Below are positions 43,972 to 51,731 of a DNA stretch of 64,000 nt, in pieces. Numbering within the stretch: the stretch's first letter is position 1; the number at the start of each line of letters is the position of its first letter. Under the pieces are notes generated by a model. That model had not been told where the DNA came from, searched no databases, and saw only the letters and a program-made list of their open reading frames with translations. The DNA comes from Sphaerisporangium album (GTDB lineage Bacteria > Actinomycetota > Actinomycetes > Streptosporangiales > Streptosporangiaceae), in the NCBI RefSeq assembly GCF_003323745.1, contig NZ_QOIL01000014.1:124001-188000 (forward strand), written 5' to 3'. The position numbers and the translations under genes are program-made.

Positions 43972-44556
43972 ATGCGCAAGACGTCCACCTTGCCGGCATC
44001 CCTCGCCTTGGCGACCGGATCGCTGCTGTTATCCGCCGCCCCCGTCCAGGCCGCCCCCGTCCAGGCCGCCCCCGTCCAGGCGGCCCCGGCCCAGGCCGTC
44101 GCGGCGTCCGCCACAGGCGAGGCGTCCGCCGGTGCCCGGACGGCCCTCGCCGCGCGGGTCAAGGTGAGCTACCCGCGGGGCATGCGCCGCGGCGGCTACG
44201 CGACCTACACCTACAAGGTCACCAATGCCGGCCAGTTGCAGGACGACGCCCTCGTGCTCACGACGATCCTGCCCTCCAAGGCGGTGTCCAAGGTCCGGTT
44301 CGTGAAGAAGCCGCCGCACGCCTCCTGCGGCTACCGCAGCCTCCGCGTCTACTGCGTCGTCCGCCTGGGGAGCGCGAACACGCTCGGCATGCAGTTCCGC
44401 GTCTACGTGAAGTACAAGTACGCGGGCAACTTCATGGCCGACCACTACTGGACGCCCGTGAGCTACGAGCCGGGGCTCGGCGCCTGGGACTACGTCCGTG
44501 AGGTGAGCAGGGACGACCGCATCGGCCGCTCCAAGACGAAGATCTCCCTGCGCTGA
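43972..44556 (+). CDS. secreted protein with conserved-repeat-like beta domain
   Basis: The 194-residue protein has a signal peptide (LPASLALATGSLLLSAAPVQA) followed by an Ala-Pro-Val-Gln repeat linker. A domain then runs from about residue 60 (VKVSYPRGMRRGGYATYTYKVTNAG). This resembles the DUF11-like extracellular beta-sandwich in bacterial surface proteins. Two Cys (HASCGYRSLRVYCVV) may form a disulfide. There is no membrane anchor or catalytic motif. A GGAGG site precedes the ATG. It is divergent from the exonuclease gene; function unknown. Confidence 0.8.
   Translation: MRKTSTLPASLALATGSLLLSAAPVQAAPVQAAPVQAAPAQAVAASATGEASAGARTALAARVKVSYPRGMRRGGYATYTYKVTNAGQLQDDALVLTTILPSKAVSKVRFVKKPPHASCGYRSLRVYCVVRLGSANTLGMQFRVYVKYKYAGNFMADHYWTPVSYEPGLGAWDYVREVSRDDRIGRSKTKISLR
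44041..44100 (+). repeat. 15-bp tandem repeat, four copies, inside a coding region
   Basis: The unit CCCGTCCAGGCCGCC occurs twice exactly, then once with one change and once more degenerate, in frame as repeated PVQAA. Being a multiple of three, copy-number changes would only alter the linker length of the secreted protein. Confidence 0.85.
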
Positions 44557-44796
44557 GCGCCCGCGCCCGGTCCCGTGCGAGCGCCGCGGGCCCGGGCGCG
44601 TTCGGTGCACCTGGGATCACACCTTCGTACGCCCGCGGTTCGCCCACTGTTCACCAGGTCGGTGGGCGCGGCCGTGACCACACGCAACACGCGCCGCGTG
44701 GGCGACCGGGCACTGAGCGCTCTGACCACGGACGCGACAGCCGTACCCTTGTCGGATAGGGAGATTCTGAACGGCCAGTCAGCTAGGGGAAGTCGG

Positions 44797-46119
44797 ATGA
44801 GTTCAGCCGGTGAAGGTCTGTCTCGCCCGCTGCCCGAGCAGGTCCGGTTACACGTCGTCGAGCTCGCGGCCCAGGTGCTCGGCTCGATGCAGCCCCCGGC
44901 GATCCCGCCGCCGCTGCGCAACATCGCCAGATTCGACCCGCGCAAGCGCGCCCGCCTGGGCAGCGCGCCGATCGCCGCGCAGCTGGAGACCGACAAGGAG
45001 TTCCGCGAGATCGTCGCCGAGGCGCTCAAGGAGGCCTGGCCCGAGCTGGTCGCCACCCTGGAGGAGGGCAACGTGCCCCCCGCCGCCGAGCCGGTGCTCG
45101 TGGCGGCCGCGGCCTACCTGACCCGCCCGCCCGGCTGGCCCGACCTCGTGGAGACCGCCCGCGCCGACCTGGAGCAGGTGGCGGCCGCCGCCGAGGGCAG
45201 CGCGCAGGAGCAGACGCTGACCCGCCTGCGCGAGCAGCTCGCCGCGCAGAAGACCGCCGCCAAGGAGGAGGTCGACCGCCTGCGCGAGCAGCTCAAGGCG
45301 TCCCGCGCCGAGGTCGCCGACCTGCGCCGCCGGTTGCACGACGCCCGGGAGCGCGGCAGGCTCGCCGAGGAACGCGCCGCCGAGCTGGAGACGCTCGCCC
45401 AGGAGGCCAGGGCGGCGGTCAGCTCGGCCGCCAGCGCGGGCGAGACCGAGCTGCGCAAGCTGCGCGAGCGCCTCACCGACGCCGAGCGGCAGCTGGAGGC
45501 CAGCCGCCGCGCCGCGCGCGAGGGGCGCAGCATCGAGGACGCGCGCATCCGCGTCCTGCTGGACAGCCTTCAGGACGCCGCGGCGGGGCTGCGCAGCGAG
45601 CTCGGCCTGCCCGTCGCCATCAGCAGGCCGGCCGACTCGGTCAGCGCGGTCGCCCCGGGCCGTCCGTCGGTCAGGGCCGTTCCCGCGCGGGCGCTCGCCG
45701 ACGACGATCCGGCCCTGCTCGACCAGTTGCTGGCGATCCCGCAGCTCCATCTGATCGTGGACGGCTACAACGTCACCAAGACCGGTTACCCCTCGCTGAC
45801 GCTGCTCGACCAGCGCTCGCGCCTGCTGACCGGGCTCGGCGGCCTGGTGGCGCAGACGCGCGTCGAGCTGACCTGCGCGTTCGACGGCGCCGAGCTGAAC
45901 GGGCCCGTGCAGGTGTCCGCGCCGCGCGGAGTCCGCGTGCTGTTCAGCGCGCCCGGGGAGATCGCCGACGACCTGATACGGCAGCTCGTCCGGGCCGAGC
46001 CGCCCGGGCGCGCGGTGGCGGTCGTGTCCTCCGACCGCGAGGTGGCCGACTCGGTGCGCCGCATGGGCGCCCGTCCCGTGCCGTCCACGCTGCTGCTCCG
46101 CCGCCTCGGCCGCGCCTGA
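44797..46119 (+). CDS. NYN (PIN-like) domain RNA-processing protein
   Basis: The 440-residue protein starts MSSAGEGLSRPLPEQVRLHV after GGGGA. Residues about 120-250 form a long coiled coil (LREQLAAQKTAAKEEVDRLREQL). The C-terminal 170 residues are an NYN domain: HLIVDGYNVTKTGYPSLTLLDQRSRLL, CAFDGAELNG, AVVSSDREVADSVRRMGARPVPS, with the acidic catalytic positions kept. NYN proteins are RNases related to YacP/Rae1. The upstream open frame from 44575 lacks coding character. It is a lone gene followed by the RipC-like gene. Confidence 0.88.
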   Translation: MSSAGEGLSRPLPEQVRLHVVELAAQVLGSMQPPAIPPPLRNIARFDPRKRARLGSAPIAAQLETDKEFREIVAEALKEAWPELVATLEEGNVPPAAEPVLVAAAAYLTRPPGWPDLVETARADLEQVAAAAEGSAQEQTLTRLREQLAAQKTAAKEEVDRLREQLKASRAEVADLRRRLHDARERGRLAEERAAELETLAQEARAAVSSAASAGETELRKLRERLTDAERQLEASRRAAREGRSIEDARIRVLLDSLQDAAAGLRSELGLPVAISRPADSVSAVAPGRPSVRAVPARALADDDPALLDQLLAIPQLHLIVDGYNVTKTGYPSLTLLDQRSRLLTGLGGLVAQTRVELTCAFDGAELNGPVQVSAPRGVRVLFSAPGEIADDLIRQLVRAEPPGRAVAVVSSDREVADSVRRMGARPVPSTLLLRRLGRA

Positions 46120-46220
46120 CGGCCCCGTACGGACCGTCCGGGGCGTGCCCGTCGGGGCATCCCTGAACATTGCTGGTGCCTGGTGTCCAGGGGTTGCCAA
46201 CGCCAGACGAATTAATGGGG

Positions 46221-46246
46221 AAAAGGTGCAGGTATCTGTACCTTTT
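46221..46246 (+). promoter_or_regulatory. 26-bp near-perfect palindrome in the leader of the NlpC/P60 gene
   Basis: The sequence AAAAGGTGCAGGT...ACCTTTT is symmetrical about 46233/46234. All pairs match except two, and both of those are G-T. It lies 59 bp upstream of the GTG at 46305. It may be an operator for a dimeric regulator, or a leader hairpin with G-U pairs. Confidence 0.5.
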
Positions 46247-46304
46247 CTGTAGGATCACGCCGCAGGTTGTCTCACTTGTCTCACAAGAGGGGGCTGTCGT
46301 CCCA

Positions 46305-47291
46305 GTGCTTGCGCGTGGCATCCGGCGAGTCGGGCGGATACCTGTGGTCACCGGCCTCATCGCCGCCGTCCTGGTGACGCAGGCGGCGGGGGCCGAGGCG
46401 AAGCCGAAGCCCACCATCGCCCAGACCAAGGCCAGGCTCGCGAAGCTCAACGACCAGGCCGACCAGGTGGTCGAGAAGTACAACCGGGCGAACGAGCAGT
46501 GGAAGAAGGCGCGCAAGGACTACAACGCGCTCAACGGCCGCTTCAAGGAGCAGGTGGAGCGCATCGACGGCCTGCGCGCGGGCCTGGTGTCGGTCGCGGT
46601 GAGCACCTACCAGTCGGGCGACATGCTGGCGCTGCCGAACCTGATCACGCAGGGCGACCCCGAGGCGCTGCTCAGCGGGCTCGCCTCGATCGACCAGCTC
46701 GCGGCCGACCGGTCGCGCAAGATGGCCGAGTTCGAGGAGGCCACGCGCTCCCTGAAGGGCCGGCGCGACGGCGCGAAGGACGCCTACGACAAGGCGATCA
46801 AGCTGCTGAACGACCTGCGCACGCAGAAGAAGGACGTCGAGAAGCTGGTGGGCGAGCAGGAGCGGCTCCTGCGCCGGCTCAACGCCTACAACCCCGGCAA
46901 CCCCAACAGCACCGGCATCAAGTACACCGGCCCGGCCTCGGGCAACGCGCGGGCGGCGCTGCAGTACGCCTTCGCGCAGGTGGGCAAGCCCTACCGCTAC
47001 GGCGGCACCGGCCCCGGCGCCTTCGACTGCTCGGGGCTCACCCAGATGTCCTGGCGCGCGGCCGGTGTCAGCCTCCCCAGGACCGCCGCCGAGCAGTACT
47101 CCTGGGGCGCCTCGCGCCGGGTCTCCCTGGACGCCCTGGAGCCCGGCGACCTGCTGTTCGCCTCCGGGCTCGGCCATGTCGGGATGTACGCGGGCGGCGG
47201 CAAGATGGTGCACGCCCCGCGCACGGGGGACGTCGTGAGCGTCGTCCCGCTGTCGTCCTACCGGGGCATCTTCGCCGCCGTACGGCCCTGA
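46305..47291 (+). CDS. NlpC/P60 peptidoglycan hydrolase with N-terminal coiled coil (RipC-like)
   Basis: The 328-residue exported endopeptidase cuts peptide stems in peptidoglycan. It has a signal segment (VVTGLIAAVLVTQAAGAEA), then a coiled coil at about 35-200 (KARLAKLNDQADQVVEKYNR, KDVEKLVGEQERLLRRL). A C-terminal NlpC/P60 domain has the catalytic triad in YGGTGPGAFDCSGLTQMSWRAAG (Cys), GHVGMYAGGGKMVHAP (His) and the following polar position. The coiled coil probably inhibits or docks on FtsEX, as known for RipC/PcsB. Start GTG 46305 gives a proper signal peptide; ATG 46215 does not. A palindrome lies in the leader. Confidence 0.92.
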   Translation: MLARGIRRVGRIPVVTGLIAAVLVTQAAGAEAKPKPTIAQTKARLAKLNDQADQVVEKYNRANEQWKKARKDYNALNGRFKEQVERIDGLRAGLVSVAVSTYQSGDMLALPNLITQGDPEALLSGLASIDQLAADRSRKMAEFEEATRSLKGRRDGAKDAYDKAIKLLNDLRTQKKDVEKLVGEQERLLRRLNAYNPGNPNSTGIKYTGPASGNARAALQYAFAQVGKPYRYGGTGPGAFDCSGLTQMSWRAAGVSLPRTAAEQYSWGASRRVSLDALEPGDLLFASGLGHVGMYAGGGKMVHAPRTGDVVSVVPLSSYRGIFAAVRP

Positions 47292-47501
47292 CACCAACGA
47301 GCTCCTGGTCGTCACCACCCTGATCGCGCGACCGCCGCACACACGCGGAGCCGCCGCGTGTTCGTCGTCACGCGTCTCTCCGTGCCGGTGGGCCGTGGGG
47401 AGATCACCCCTGCGCCGGTGGGCCGGTCTAGGGTTGAGGGCGGCCCGGATCGCTCCGGCCGGGCCGGGAACGCGCCATGCCGCGGCGAGGAGGCATTCCT
47501 G

Positions 47502-47591
47502 GTGCCGACGACGGACCTACGCACCCTGAGCCGGCGCCTGACCGTGGTCGGTGAGCACGACCGGATGATGGCGCAGGCAGGGCGGACATGA
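47502..47591 (+). CDS. possible small protein coupled to the SLOG-like gene
   Basis: A 29-codon frame begins at GTG 47502 after GAGGAGG and ends overlapping the next ATG (ATGA at 47588). The product starts MPTTDLRTLSRRLTVVGEHD and is basic with no recognised domain. The ribosome-binding site and start overlap argue for translation, perhaps as a coupling leader. Conservation is untested. Confidence 0.35.
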   Translation: MPTTDLRTLSRRLTVVGEHDRMMAQAGRT

Positions 47592-48064
47592 CCGTCGTCG
47601 GGATCACCGGCCACCGGTCGTTGCCGCCGCGGGCGTTGGCCCACGCCGAACGGGAGCTGCGCGCGCTGCTGGCCGGCATGGAGGCGCCGCTCATCGGCTG
47701 GTCCAGCCTCGCGGCGGGCGCCGACCAGCTCTTCGCCGAGATCCTCCTGCGGGCCGGGGGAGAGCTGCGCGTCGTCGTGCCGTCCCACGGCTACGAGGCG
47801 ACGTTCCGGGGCCCGGGTCTGGACGCCTACCGCCGGTTGCTCGCCGCCGCAAGGGTCACGACGGTGCTGGACTTCGCCGAGCCGGGCGAGCCCGCCTACT
47901 ACGCGGCCGGATGTCTCGTCGTCGAGAACTGCGAGGTCCTCGTGGCCGTCTGGGACGGCAGGCCCGCGCGCGGGTTCGGCGGGACGGCAGACGCCGTCCG
48001 GTACGCCCGCGGCCAGGGCCGCGAGGTCGTGGTCATCTGGCCGGAGGGCGTCCAGCGGCTCTGA
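47588..48064 (+). CDS. SLOG-superfamily-like protein
   Basis: The 158-residue protein starts MTVVGITGHRSLPPRALAHAE. It contains IGWSSLAAGADQLFAEILLRAGGELRVVVPSH and ENCEVLVAVWDGRPARGFGGTADAVRYA. The GITGHR start, the glycine-rich GADQL stretch and the GTAD turn match Rossmann-like SLOG/YpsA-type proteins that bind nucleotide-derived ligands. No effector domain is fused. It has no obvious partner except the small frame just upstream. The ligand is unknown. Confidence 0.7.
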   Translation: MTVVGITGHRSLPPRALAHAERELRALLAGMEAPLIGWSSLAAGADQLFAEILLRAGGELRVVVPSHGYEATFRGPGLDAYRRLLAAARVTTVLDFAEPGEPAYYAAGCLVVENCEVLVAVWDGRPARGFGGTADAVRYARGQGREVVVIWPEGVQRL

Positions 48065-48393
48065 CCGCCCTCCGAGGGGCTGTGACCGCCCTCCGGCGAG
48101 CGGTTGGCGGTCGCCGCTTCCGGGCCCGATCCGCAGGGAGCGGGTGCGTCCCGCCGGAGGGATGATGACCCGAGGGTAATAGTCTGCTATCGGCATATAC
48201 GGCGAATTGACTTCTGTGGAAACGCTGGAACGTGGGGGAATTTCTTGCCTTCCGCGAGATGTCCGCCGCCGGTGGAGGCCAGGTTCTCGATAGCTTTTTT
48301 GGTGATATTTGAGGACAATATCGCAAAGGCGCGCATTGACTTCGGCCCCCTTTCCTGGATGCAAGAGTGCTTTAGCTCACATTGCTGTCTAAT
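48065..48393. other. intergenic region, locally A+T-rich
   Basis: The first 100 bp are GC-rich repeats of the word CCCTCC/GCGG. From about 48170 the sequence is clearly richer in A+T (GGGTAATAGTCTGC, GATAGCTTTTTTGGTG, GGACAATATCGC). It separates the SLOG-like gene from the convergent MFS gene. I see no coding frame with a ribosome-binding site. The T-run at 48295-48300 is not preceded by a good hairpin. Confidence 0.5.
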
Positions 48394-49725
48394 TCAGGAC
48401 GTGGCGGGTGAGCCGGGAAGGTCGCGGTCGCGCTTGATAGGCCCCGCGAGCAGGATGAGGCCCGTCAGGGCGAGCCCGCCGGTCATGATCCACATGGCGG
48501 GCCGCACGCCCAGGGAATCGCCCAGCGCGCCGCCGAGCAGGGCGCCCATCGGGACCGTCCCGAGGTTGACGAACTGCATGGACACCGACGCCCGGCCGAG
48601 AAGGTGCCGCGGGGTGTACATCTGCCGGAAGCTCCCCTTGATCACGTTGCCCGCCACCACGCCCGCGACGACGACCAGCCCGCCCGCCACCGCGAACGCC
48701 AGCCCCCATCCCGGGAAGGCCGCGGGGATCAGCAGCACGAAGGGCGCGCACCCGACCTCGGCGGCCAGCAGCGCCCGCGCGCTCCCGAGGCGGCGGGCGA
48801 TCCACGGAGCGACCGCGGCTCCGGCCACGCCGCCGAGGCTCGTGGCGGCGATCACGCCACCGGCCGTCCCCGGGCCCACGCCGACCTCGCGTACCAGGAA
48901 GATGACCAGGATCGCCTGGTAGCCCATCAGGAACAGGTTGCTCGTGGCCCCGAAGGCCGTGAGAACCCGCAGGTAGGGGTCGTGGAGCACGAAGCGCAGC
49001 CCCTGGGCGATCTGCCGCCGCAGGGTGGTGGAGTCCCGGGGAGGGGGCGGCGCCTCGCGCGTCCTCATCGCCAGCAGGCAGGCCGCCGAGATCACGAAGG
49101 TGGCCGCGTCCGCGATCAGGCCGGTGACCGCGCCGAACGCCTGGGCCAGCAGGCCGCCCAGGCCGGGCCCCGCCACCTGGGCGGCGGACTCGCTGCCCTG
49201 GAGCTTGGCGTTGCCCTCCGGCAGGTCGCCGGCGGCGACGACGGAGGGCAGCAGCACCTGGTACGCCGTCTGGAAGAAGACCTTCGCGGTGCCGGTGAGC
49301 AGCGCCGCGACCATCAGGTGGCCGATGGTGAGCACGCCGAACCAGGCCGCCACGGGGACGCTGCAGAACACCAGCGCGGACACGGCGTCGCAGGCCAGCA
49401 TCACCGGCCGCCGGGGCAGGCGGTCGACCCAGGCCCCGGCGGGCAGGCCGATCAGCAGCCAGGGCACCCAGGAGGCGGCCGCCAGCACGCCCACGACCAG
49501 CGCGTTCGCCTGCAGGACGGTGATGGCCACGAGCGGCAGGGCCACGCTGGTGACCGAGCTGCCGAAGGCGCTGGCCGTCTCGCCCACCCACAGCAGCCGG
49601 AAGTCACGCTCGCGCAGCAGCCCGCCGCGCCTGGGACGTCCGGGCGTCCCGGCGGCCGCGCTCGCGGGGCCGGGGGCGGGGCCGGGTGTGCGGACCCTCG
49701 CGAACAGGGCGCTGAGGGCGTTCAC
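48394..49725 (-). CDS. MFS transporter (enterobactin exporter/EntS-like, DUF894-type)
   Basis: This 443-residue protein has 12 hydrophobic segments. It has the family start LLRERDFRLLWVGETASAFGSSVTSVALPLVAI and an MFS A-like loop WVDRLPRRPVMLACDAVSAL. This subgroup exports siderophores or drugs; the substrate here is unknown. GTG 49725 overlaps the ArsR stop (GTGA), so the regulator and the transporter are cotranslated. The frame continues upstream to 50061 only as a shadow of the ArsR gene. Confidence 0.93.
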   Translation of the reverse strand: MNALSALFARVRTPGPAPGPASAAAGTPGRPRRGGLLRERDFRLLWVGETASAFGSSVTSVALPLVAITVLQANALVVGVLAAASWVPWLLIGLPAGAWVDRLPRRPVMLACDAVSALVFCSVPVAAWFGVLTIGHLMVAALLTGTAKVFFQTAYQVLLPSVVAAGDLPEGNAKLQGSESAAQVAGPGLGGLLAQAFGAVTGLIADAATFVISAACLLAMRTREAPPPPRDSTTLRRQIAQGLRFVLHDPYLRVLTAFGATSNLFLMGYQAILVIFLVREVGVGPGTAGGVIAATSLGGVAGAAVAPWIARRLGSARALLAAEVGCAPFVLLIPAAFPGWGLAFAVAGGLVVVAGVVAGNVIKGSFRQMYTPRHLLGRASVSMQFVNLGTVPMGALLGGALGDSLGVRPAMWIMTGGLALTGLILLAGPIKRDRDLPGSPATS

Positions 49726-50297
49726 GGGCGTCCCGGGACGCCGTAGGTGAACACGAACACGGGGTCGCGGCGCCGGCCGTCGTCCGGGATCTCGCGGGTG
49801 GCCCAGCGCTCGTAGAGGCCGATGACCTCGTGGGACAGCTCGGACAGCTCCGAGGGCGTTAGCCGCAGCCACTTGTCGGTGGCGAACGGCGCGCCGTGCC
49901 AGGCCTCGTGTTCCTCTTCGGAGGCGGCGTAGTAGGTGCGGACCAGGTTCATGTGGTGTTCGAGATTGAGCGACTCGGCCGCGCCGGCGATGGCCGCGGA
50001 CGCGGGGTCGCCCTCGAAGTCGCGCATGGACCAGCGGATCGTGGTCGCCACCAGGCGCCACCAGCGTTCGCGCCGGTCACGGGCCAGCTCGGGCGCCTCC
50101 TCGATCAGCTCTCCCGAGGCCAGGACGCGCAGGTGGTGGCTGACGTTCGCGACGGCCTGGCCGGTGTGGTCGGCGAGCATGCTGGCCGTGCAGGGCCCGT
50201 AGACCCTCATGACGTCCATGATCCGGCGGCGTAGGGGGTGGGTAAGGGCCGCGAGGACGCGGGAGTCGGTGATCTGGCGGACGTTCTCGTTCTCCAT
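49722..50297 (-). CDS. ArsR-type winged-helix regulator
   Basis: The 191-residue protein begins MENENVRQITDSRVLAALTHPLRRRIMDVM. The HTH is in GPCTASMLADHTGQAVANVSHHLRVLASGELIEEA (residues about 38-72, in parts). A helical C-terminal domain of about 100 residues follows, as in HTH_20-type regulators of drug exporters. No metal-binding CxC is in the recognition helix, so it is unlikely to sense metals. It is translationally coupled to the MFS transporter, which it probably represses. The Met at 50297 is preferred over 50333 by family start. Confidence 0.9.
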   Translation of the reverse strand: MENENVRQITDSRVLAALTHPLRRRIMDVMRVYGPCTASMLADHTGQAVANVSHHLRVLASGELIEEAPELARDRRERWWRLVATTIRWSMRDFEGDPASAAIAGAAESLNLEHHMNLVRTYYAASEEEHEAWHGAPFATDKWLRLTPSELSELSHEVIGLYERWATREIPDDGRRRDPVFVFTYGVPGRP

Positions 50298-50689
50298 GAT
50301 CCCAGGCTGGCATGTGCAACGGTTACTGCACAAGAGCCATTGCTAAAGATCTCTTGCACACTTGCATCTCTAGAGAGACCGCGCGGTCGGTCGCCGCCAC
50401 CAAGATCGAGAACTCCTGTGGCTGATGTGACCCATGTGACTTCTATCGGGCCCTGTGTCGGGATATGTGAGGGGAATCACATTCGGGTAACAGAGGTCAT
50501 TGATATGCAGGCGTTATCTGGCAAAGATCGCGTTATTTGATCTACGTTCCGCCCGCTCACCCTTTGCCGGAAATTGGCAAAGCTTGTACCTTCTGGGCCG
50601 CGGCGAGCACGCCATGCCGTCGCGCTGTGGGCCGGAACGTCGCGGGATCCGGCTTATGCAAGACCATCCATTCGGCCACCGCCGTGAAC
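50298..50689. other. divergent promoter region, ArsR side and riboswitch side
   Basis: Between the ArsR gene and the riboswitch lie about 390 bp with no coding frame. A perfect repeat CTTTGCC-N7-GGCAAAG occurs at 50562-50582, and GGCAAAG also at 50519. One GGGTAACAGAGG word at 50485 resembles an MtrA half-site, but only a single copy is present. The promoter of the NlpC/P60 gene should lie here. Confidence 0.5.
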
Positions 50690-50870
50690 GAGTAGCGAAA
50701 CCGAGAACCACCACTGGCGGTGGTCTGCCGAATCCGTGCGGCAAGGAGCACGGAGCCGGGGACCCAATTGACCCCTTGACCGGGGTCGGGGGTGAATCGG
50801 CGCGACAGCGCCGTAGGGCTACTTCCATGCCCGAATCCGTCAGCTAACCCGGTAGGCGTAAGTGGAAGAA
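50690..50870 (+). ncRNA. c-di-AMP riboswitch (ydaO/yuaA type)
   Basis: Conserved blocks of the ydaO class are present in order: CCGAATCCG near 50729, AGCACGGAGCCGGGGACCC near 50748-50764, GGGGTGAATCGG near 50789, TAGGGCTACTTCC near 50814, and CCGAATCCGTCAGCTAACCC with GGTAGGCGT near 50831-50859. CTTCCA (50823-50828) pairs with TGGAAG (50863-50868). In actinomycetes this RNA controls cell-wall hydrolase genes, reducing expression when c-di-AMP is high. The hydrolase start lies 16 bp beyond. Exact ends are approximate. Confidence 0.92.
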
Positions 50871-50883
50871 CCAAGGAGCGATC

Positions 50884-51486
50884 CTGTCCAGCACTACCCC
50901 TAGCCCCAGCCTGTCCAGATTCGCCCGGCTCTCCCTCGGCGGTGCCGCCCTCACCATGACGGCATCCGTCGCCGTGGCGGCGGTGCAGGCACCTTCGGCG
51001 GGCGCGGCCGCGGCGGCCACGGCGCGGAGCTCGGTCAAGGTCGGCAAGGTCAGCACGGCCGGTACGGCTAGTACGGCCGGCAAGACCTCCAAGACCACCA
51101 AGCTCAGCAAGGCCGCCAGGCAGCGGATCAAGGCGCACACCGCCGTGCAAGTGGCCAAGAAGCAGATCGGAGACCCGTACCGGTGGGGTGCCAGCGGCCC
51201 CGGTGCGTTCGACTGCTCAGGCCTGGTCGTGTACGCCTGGCGCAAGGCCGGCGTGAAGCTGCCGCGCATCGCGGCCAGCCAGTTCCGTTCCGTACGGAAG
51301 AAGGTCTCCTGGAAGTACCTCAAGCCGGGCGACCTGATGTTCTTCCGCGGACTGGGCCACGTCGGCATGTACGTCGGCCACGGCAAGATGATCCACTCTC
51401 CGCACAGCGGAACCCGGGTGCGGATCGACAAGCTGAACGGCTATCGCAAGAGCAGTTTCGTCGGAGCCGTTCGCCCCGGAGCGTGA
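50884..51486 (+). CDS. NlpC/P60 cell-wall endopeptidase, CTG start
   Basis: The 200-residue exported hydrolase has a signal peptide (RFARLSLGGAALTMTASVAVAA), a Lys/Ser/Thr-rich linker and a C-terminal NlpC/P60 domain. The catalytic parts are DPYRWGASGPGAFDCSGLVVYAW (Cys) and GHVGMYVGHGKMIHSP (His). The only start that keeps the charged N-terminus of the signal peptide is CTG 50884, five bases after AAGGAG. ATG 50956 would lie in the middle of the signal. It is directly controlled by the c-di-AMP riboswitch. Likely role: peptidoglycan remodelling tied to osmotic state. Confidence 0.9.
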   Translation: MSSTTPSPSLSRFARLSLGGAALTMTASVAVAAVQAPSAGAAAAATARSSVKVGKVSTAGTASTAGKTSKTTKLSKAARQRIKAHTAVQVAKKQIGDPYRWGASGPGAFDCSGLVVYAWRKAGVKLPRIAASQFRSVRKKVSWKYLKPGDLMFFRGLGHVGMYVGHGKMIHSPHSGTRVRIDKLNGYRKSSFVGAVRPGA

Positions 51487-51731
51487 CCGGAGCGCGGGAG
51501 GACTTCCCGGGAGCCCTTTCCCGGGAAGCCCCCCGCGCCCACCGGCCCGCGCGGCGGCCCCTCAGAGGCCCCGTCCTCCTCCACCCCTCGGAGGCGGCCG
51601 GGGCCTCCCGCGTCCCCGCCCCGGCGCGCGAAAGAGTGCTCGGCGTCGCGGGTCACCTGGCCCGAGCGCGCCGCGTGGTACGCGGGGCCGGGAACGCGCG
51701 ACGCGGGGGAGCGGGCGGGTAGATTGCCCGC

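Noticed and set aside
48290-48310. T-run as an intrinsic terminator after the SLOG-like gene
   Set aside because: No stable GC-rich stem precedes the T-run.
50485-50500. MtrA-type operator before the riboswitch
   Set aside because: Only one GTAAC half-site is present; a paired direct repeat is missing.
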